Source: Pseudomonadota bacterium | GTDB lineage: Bacteria; Pseudomonadota; Gammaproteobacteria; Xanthomonadales; Xanthomonadaceae | DNA: 20,018 bases | Reading direction: 5' to 3' | Assembly (NCBI GenBank): GCA_023388355.1 | Contig: JAEWGI010000083.1 | Coordinates: forward strand, 1 to 20,018 | Shown: in pieces, positions 16,101-20,018 of the stretch | How positions within the stretch are numbered: the stretch's first letter is position 1 | How the letters are laid out: each line of letters starts with the position of its first letter | The notes under the pieces: generated by a model | What the model saw: only the letters and a program-made list of their open reading frames with translations | Database searches by the model: none | Told to the model about the DNA's origin: nothing | Position numbers and translations under genes: made by a program

Positions 16101-18482
16101 GAGGATGCGCGCGGCGGCGTCGAACACCGACTGCGCCTTGCGCTGGCGCTCGTCCAGCAGCGCCTGGCGGTGCGCGTCGAAGGTGTCGAGCAGCTCCTCG
16201 CGCTTGGCCAGGATGTCGCCGAGGAACTGTTCGTGCTCGCCGAACTGGCTCTCCAGTTCCTCCAGCTGCACCATCAGCCGAGACAGCTGCTCGTCGGCGC
16301 GCTCCGGATCGGTGGCCAGGCCCAGCGCGCTGGCGATGGACTGGCCGAACAGCGCGAACTGCGCACCGAACTGGGCCACGGCCTCGGCCGAACCCAGGCT
16401 GCGCCGCTTCTGGTCGGCGCGCGCGCGGGCCTGGTTCAGGCGCGCATACAGCGCCGAGATCGCCTCGACCACGCGCGTGCGCCGGGTGGCGTCGTCGACC
16501 TTCAGGCTGGCCATCAGCTCCGAGAGCATGTCCAGCTCGGCCGACATCGCCTGCATGGCCGACAGCTGCTCGACCAGAACGCGCGCCGTGTCGGCCTGCT
16601 GCGCGGCGGCGTCGAGCTGCTGCAGGCGCGCATGCAGCGGCGCCAGCGCCCTGTCGCCGCCGAGGAATTCGCCGGTGGCCGCGCCCACCTGCTCCTGCGC
16701 CTGCTGCAGCGCCTGGCCCATCGCGTCGATCGCGGCGGTGTCGATGTAGCGGTAGTCGCGGATGGTCAGCAGCTGGCCGCGCTGGCGCGAGATCTCGCCC
16801 AGCGCCGCGACGAATTCCGCGATGTCGCTCCAGTTCTCCGGCTGCAGCTTCGTCAGCAGCGCGCGGTGGGCGGCGGTCGCCTCGCGCATCGCCGCGTCGG
16901 ACTGGCGGCGGATGTCCTCGACCTTCTCGTACTCGTCGAGCACCGACTCGCCGGTGGCGCTGATCTCGTGCAGCAGCGAGGCCACGCCGTCGCAGTTGCC
17001 GTCGTCGAGCCAGTGGTGGGCGTCGAACATGCGTCGGGTGCCGTGCACCAGCAGCTCGTAGCGCTGCGCCGAGACCTGCGCGCTGTCGATCCCGCGCGCC
17101 AGCTCGATCAGGTCGCTGATGCCGCGCACCAGGGCGGCGTTGCCGATCCGGCCCATGAAGCTGGTGCCGGCCGGCGCGCGCGCGGCGAATTCCTCGCTGG
17201 TGAACGGCGTCTGCCAGACCTGCATCGGATGGATCCGCGTCGCACTGTCGCCCTCGGCGTGGAACAGCACCATGCGCCCGTCCTGCAGGAAGGCGTAGCC
17301 ATGGCCGAACAGCGGGTTCTGCAGCTCGCGGCGGATGGTGTTGTAGACGAACAGCGCGGACCGACCGGCCTCGCGCTCGTAGAACACGTACAGCACGTCC
17401 TCGCCGTTGGGCGAGCGCAGCGCGCGCTTGTACTGCATGCCCTGCATGGCCGCGTCGAAGGCCTTGTGCTCGCCATTCTGCAGGTAGTAGCCGCCGGGAA
17501 AGATGATCCCGTGGTCCTCGGGCAACTGCACGCAGGCCTGGACGATGGCGTCGTTGCGCAGTACCGCACCGGTGATGGTGTTGTAGATCAGCCCGCGCCA
17601 CTGCTGTTCGCGATAGGGCAGCACCTTGAGCAGGATCAGCGAACCGACCCGGGCGTAGTCGATGGTGGCGTCGTCCAGCGACTGGGTGCTGTCCTCGACC
17701 GGCTCGCCGTACACGCCCTGGCCGGTATCGGTGTTGTTCTCGACCTTGATGGTCAGGTCGCCGCCGGTGGTCTCCACGAACAGCGTGTCGAGGATGTTCA
17801 GGTGCGGGTGGCGGCCGGCGACCATGAGGTCGCGGGTCGCGCGGCTCCACTCGAAGTCGAACGGCGGCGGCAGGGCGATGTCGCGCTCGCCGCGCGAATC
17901 GATCCATTCCAGGGCGCCGTCGCTGCCGATCGCCCAGCGGAACACGCGCACGTCGCTGCTGCGCTCGCCGATCTGGAACGCAGCCAGCAGCTTGCCGTCG
18001 CGCTTGATCAGCTGCAGCAGGCGCGCGTGGCGGTAGTAGGCGTAGAGCTCGGTGAAGTCGTGGACGAAGCCGGGCTGAGCGAGGAAGCTGTCCCTGAGGT
18101 CCACCGGGACGACGTCGTAGCCGTCCGGACCCTCGACCATGCGATACAGGCCGAAGACGTCCTCGACCCGGGTCGTGGTCTTGAGCCCGAGGAAGACGTT
18201 GTAGCCGAACAGCAGCAGGTCGTCGCCGACCTGGACGATGTCGCGGCCCATGCAGTTGTGTTCGGTGCGCACGCGGAAGCGGCCGGCGACCTCCAGCCGG
18301 CTGTCGCCGAACTCCTGCAGCCGGCGCGCGTTGAGGCCTTCTGCCAGGCCGCGCAGGCGCGCGCCCTGCTCGACCAGGCGCCGGCGCAGCACCTCGTAGG
18401 CGCCGCCCTGGGCGACGGCCTGGTCGACGGTGCTGGTATCGGCGTCAGTCGGCTCCGTGTTGTCGTGCTTGGGATCGGTCAT
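13161..18482 (-). CDS. Giant AAA+ ATPase with DUF3686-type N-terminal region
   Basis: This is a 1773-residue cytoplasmic protein. Residues about 40-480 are beta-rich and match the DUF3686 type, beginning near RFRVRTEHNCMGRDIVQVGDDLLLFGYNVFLGLK. Residues about 490-860 are long helices that look like coiled coil. The AAA+ module is near 1260-1520, with Walker A SPPGYGKTT (K1306), Walker B MLYVDDIQ (D1368, D1369), sensor-1 VVMAGNP (N1416) and a likely arginine finger R1434 in LANRADIYNL. The last 60 residues are low-complexity and charged. Databases often call such proteins 'DNA repair ATPase', but I see no nuclease, helicase or DNA-binding motif that supports the label. It follows the flotillin gene after a 151-base gap holding a repeat, and its stop overlaps the start of the next gene. 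A remodelling role at or near the membrane is inferred from context only. Confidence 0.85.
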   Translation of the reverse strand: MTDPKHDNTEPTDADTSTVDQAVAQGGAYEVLRRRLVEQGARLRGLAEGLNARRLQEFGDSRLEVAGRFRVRTEHNCMGRDIVQVGDDLLLFGYNVFLGLKTTTRVEDVFGLYRMVEGPDGYDVVPVDLRDSFLAQPGFVHDFTELYAYYRHARLLQLIKRDGKLLAAFQIGERSSDVRVFRWAIGSDGALEWIDSRGERDIALPPPFDFEWSRATRDLMVAGRHPHLNILDTLFVETTGGDLTIKVENNTDTGQGVYGEPVEDSTQSLDDATIDYARVGSLILLKVLPYREQQWRGLIYNTITGAVLRNDAIVQACVQLPEDHGIIFPGGYYLQNGEHKAFDAAMQGMQYKRALRSPNGEDVLYVFYEREAGRSALFVYNTIRRELQNPLFGHGYAFLQDGRMVLFHAEGDSATRIHPMQVWQTPFTSEEFAARAPAGTSFMGRIGNAALVRGISDLIELARGIDSAQVSAQRYELLVHGTRRMFDAHHWLDDGNCDGVASLLHEISATGESVLDEYEKVEDIRRQSDAAMREATAAHRALLTKLQPENWSDIAEFVAALGEISRQRGQLLTIRDYRYIDTAAIDAMGQALQQAQEQVGAATGEFLGGDRALAPLHARLQQLDAAAQQADTARVLVEQLSAMQAMSAELDMLSELMASLKVDDATRRTRVVEAISALYARLNQARARADQKRRSLGSAEAVAQFGAQFALFGQSIASALGLATDPERADEQLSRLMVQLEELESQFGEHEQFLGDILAKREELLDTFDAHRQALLDERQRKAQSVFDAAARILDGLVRRTERFTTLDELNAFFAGDPLILKLRELAGRLREYRDSVKADDIEARLKGVRDQAVRSLRDRSELFEAGGSVIRLGPRHRFSVNTQPLDLTILPRGDGLAVHLTGTDYYEAIHDPELDALRDWWQVSLDSESPTLYRGEYLAGLILDAAVHGRDGLDVAALEHALADPAALDRLVRDFAAPRYREGYEKGIHDHDAARLLQALVPLYLGAGALVHAPAARALALMFWARHQRREEVQAWPERALGAEAVRRLFATRDGIDALRAEMAAVLSEFIAESRLPFDADQAQAAADYLFAELREGEPTFGFSQYARELLDALDAQLQSAGMAEGFERSLRQATTQAAQWSQVSQWLQAMVRDPRHAALAGYVPEAVALRLAARELRHRSVEATLVAKVDGLLGEHPRIDGGRLTIPVDDFLARFRSHRTHFVPGFERYQALRQRIAAREREALRLSEFRARPLSSFVRNRLIDEVYLAVIGDNLAKQMGTVGEDKRSDLMGLLMMISPPGYGKTTLMEYVASRLGLVFMKINGPALGHEVRSLDPAQAPDATSRQELEKLNLALEMGSNTMLYVDDIQHTHPEFLQKFISLCDGTRRIEGVWKGRTKTYDMRGKKFCVVMAGNPYTESGEVFKIPDMLANRADIYNLGDVLGGMEDAFRLSYIENSLTSNPVLAPLATRDLADLYLLAERAEGRDVSTNALGHAYSGAEVNEIVATLKTMMQVRDVVYRVNQQYIASAAQADRYRTEPPFKLQGSYRNMNKLAEKISPVMNAAELQQLIADHYLGEAQLLTTGAEENLLKLAEMRGTMDETQAERWAQIKRDFLRNKAMGGEDADTGARVVAQLADIAQGLGALRSATPVQAAPEVPWERLLTSLRESVATRRDEGEGAAQWLQSLPEAMRGAFEPVLAHLADGQERQAQLNSALVQILDLLRTRLAEAPAAPARAAGRRARPQTAQEIELEELLRQLRFRADEHKPDKP

Positions 18483-18512
18483 CGCCGCTCGTCATCCTGC
18501 GTGGCTTGTGCT

Positions 18513-18617
18513 CCTTCCCCCGCGCGCGGGGGAAGGTTGGGATGGGGGCGGGGACGCAGCGTCGATGCATGACGAAGAGCGCCCCCTCCCCGGCCCTCCC
18601 CCGCGAGCGGGGGAGGG
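18513..18617. repeat. Compound palindromic repeat D between flotillin and ATPase genes
   Basis: The left end is a perfect 24-base palindrome (18513-18536) with arms CCTTCCCCCGCG and its complement. The right end is an 11-bp stem, CCCTCCCCCGC (18594-18604) and GCGGGGGAGGG (18607-18617). Inside are the pairing arms GGGGGCG (18544-18550) and CGCCCCC (18580-18586). The plan is that of elements A and C with changed sequence. It fills nearly all of the gap between two co-oriented genes, and so could act as an attenuator, a processing site or an internal transcript end. No T-run follows either stem. Confidence 0.8.
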
Positions 18618-18633
18618 AGCAAGGCGAGAGGCC

Positions 18634-20018
18634 TCAGCTCGCGCCGGCATCCGCATCAGCCTTCGGAAGCGCGCGGCCCACGCCCAGGTACTTCTGCATC
18701 AGCTCCTGTACCACCGGGCTCTTGTCGGCCAGGCCCTCGATCGACTTGCCCAGCGAGATCGCCCGCACCAGGCTGTCGAACATGCCGCCGTCGCCGCCGA
18801 CCATGTCGATGTCGGCGTTGCGCAGCGCGGTGGCGACGACCTCGGCGTTCTCCTTCGAGATTTCCTTGCCCGCCTCGATCGAGGCCAGCGCCTGCTTGAG
18901 GCTGGTGTCCAGCGCCATGCGGTACTCCTCGTGGCTGCGCGCGTTCTCGCTCAGGGCATCGATGGCCTGGAACTTCCTGGTCAGGCCCTCGGCCTCGGCG
19001 AACAGCTTCTTCTCGACCACCGCCGCCTCGGCCAGGCCGATCGACTCGGTGGCCGTTGCCTTCGCCCGGCCCATCTGCTCCTCGCCCTGGGCCTGCGCGC
19101 CCAGCTTCTCGGCCAGCACCCGGGCCTCGGTGGAGCCCTGCTTGAGGTTGGCCTCGGCCATCGCGTCGACCACCCGCGCCTCGGCGATGCCGACCTTCTC
19201 GATCGCCACCGCGCCGGCTTCCTTGACCTGCGCGTCGGCCAGGCCCGGCGCGGCGCGTTCGGCGCGCACGCCCTCGGCGATCGCCTTCTTGGCCTCGGCC
19301 TGGCGGTTGGCGGCCTCCAGCTCGGCCTGGGCCAGGGTGGTGATCTCGACCGCGCGGTGCTTTGCCGCCGCCTCGTCGGCCTCGGCCTTCTTCACCGCCT
19401 CCAGCAGCGCCTGCTGCGCGCGGGCCTCGGCTTCGAGGATCACGATCTGCTTCAGGCGGTCGGCCTCGGACACCTCGCGCACTTCCTTGATGCGCTCCTC
19501 CTCCTGGGCCACGGTCTTGTCGATCGCGATGCGCTCGCGGGTGATGTTGGCCACGTCCATCTTGCCCTGCTCGACCACCTTGTCGCGCTCCACGCCCTGC
19601 AGCTGCACTTCGCGGTCGGTGGTCACCTGCTCGAGCTGGCGCGCGCGCGCCACGCGCTCGGCCTCGATCGCCACCGCGCGCTCGCGATTCTGCTCGGCCA
19701 CCTCCACCTCGCGCATCCGGTTCTGGTCGCGGATGTCGATCAGCTGCTGGGCCTCGATGCGCGCCGCCTCGGCCAGCTGCCGCTGCTCCTCCTGCACGCG
19801 CGCGGTTTCGGCGCTCTCGCGCGCCTGGATGGTCTCGATCTCGCGCTTCTGCCGCGCCTCGGCCTCGGCCTGCTGGCGCTCCAGCGCCAGGGTCGCCTCG
19901 CGGGTCTCGACGTTCTTCTTGGTGATCGCCAGGTGCTCGTTCTGCGACAGCTCGTTGGTGATCACGTTCTGCGAGGCGGTCAGCTCGGTGATCTTGCGGA
20001 TGCCCTCGGCGTCGAGGA
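18634..20018 (-). CDS. Flotillin/YqiK-like SPFH protein (partial, N-terminus outside window)
   Basis: The visible 461 residues are the C-terminal part of a flotillin-family protein. The frame stays open to the right edge (LDAEGIRKITELTASQNV...), so the N-terminal membrane anchor and the SPFH domain are outside. What is seen is the long coiled coil typical of flotillins, packed with alanine, glutamate, arginine and lysine heptads and GXAEAXV-type repeats. It is followed by the compact C-terminal segment (about the last 120 visible residues) containing ALASIEAGKEISKENAEVVATALRNADIDMVGGDGGMFDSL. Flotillins assemble as oligomeric membrane scaffolds in ordered lipid domains. The stop is at 18634-18636. 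It is the most upstream visible member of the minus-strand cluster with the AAA+ ATPase, helical protein and TelA. Confidence 0.9.
   Translation of the reverse strand, partial: LDAEGIRKITELTASQNVITNELSQNEHLAITKKNVETREATLALERQQAEAEARQKREIETIQARESAETARVQEEQRQLAEAARIEAQQLIDIRDQNRMREVEVAEQNRERAVAIEAERVARARQLEQVTTDREVQLQGVERDKVVEQGKMDVANITRERIAIDKTVAQEEERIKEVREVSEADRLKQIVILEAEARAQQALLEAVKKAEADEAAAKHRAVEITTLAQAELEAANRQAEAKKAIAEGVRAERAAPGLADAQVKEAGAVAIEKVGIAEARVVDAMAEANLKQGSTEARVLAEKLGAQAQGEEQMGRAKATATESIGLAEAAVVEKKLFAEAEGLTRKFQAIDALSENARSHEEYRMALDTSLKQALASIEAGKEISKENAEVVATALRNADIDMVGGDGGMFDSLVRAISLGKSIEGLADKSPVVQELMQKYLGVGRALPKADADAGAS

Noticed and set aside
13047..18572. 1841-codon open frame on the plus strand opposite the AAA+ ATPase
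   Set aside because: The opposite strand encodes intact Walker and sensor motifs. The plus-strand product has the compositional look of an antisense shadow and runs through the repeat at its end.

Overview
The window looks like chromosome of a high-GC gammaproteobacterium of the Xanthomonadaceae/Lysobacteraceae (Xanthomonas, Lysobacter or Luteimonas type). This rests on the split glyQ-glyS glycyl-tRNA synthetase, the tamA-tamB pair, strong G/C codon bias, and intergenic palindromes of the CCCTCCCC...GGGGAGGG and GTCGTTCCCGC...GCGGGAACGAC kinds. Placement below family level is not possible from this sequence. I see no rRNA, tRNA, transposase, phage gene or CRISPR array.

Layout. Plus strand, 1-8941: the end of glyQ (start outside the window), glyS, tamA and tamB. 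glyQ/glyS charge tRNA-Gly. tamA/tamB form the outer-membrane/inner-membrane pair of the translocation and assembly module. Plus strand, 9012-10348: a two-gene signalling unit behind a good candidate sigma-28 (FliA) promoter. It encodes a stand-alone CheY-like receiver and a protein with four exact 29-residue helical repeats (MshEN/GspE-N-like) fused to a CheX/CheC-type phosphatase-like domain. A hairpin at 10383-10415 separates it from the convergent minus-strand DJ-1/PfpI gene (10421-10990).

Minus strand, 20018 down to 11303: flotillin/YqiK-like protein (N-terminus outside the window), a 1773-residue AAA+ ATPase with a DUF3686-type N-terminal region, a 252-residue helical protein of unknown family, and a TelA/KlaA protein. 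The last three are translationally coupled by overlapping stop and start codons. The cluster is best read as a membrane or envelope stress system. Its biochemical function is not established by the sequence.

The long spaces between genes (591-715, 2843-3192, 10991-11302, 18483-18633) each carry a member of one family of compound palindromic repeats. Some are amplified into arrays of exact 38-bp or 44-bp period. One sits between the two subunit genes glyQ and glyS, and one sits inside the flotillin-ATPase cluster. The two most promising observations are the CheY/CheX-like module with its sigma-28 promoter, and the flotillin-AAA+-helical protein-TelA cluster.
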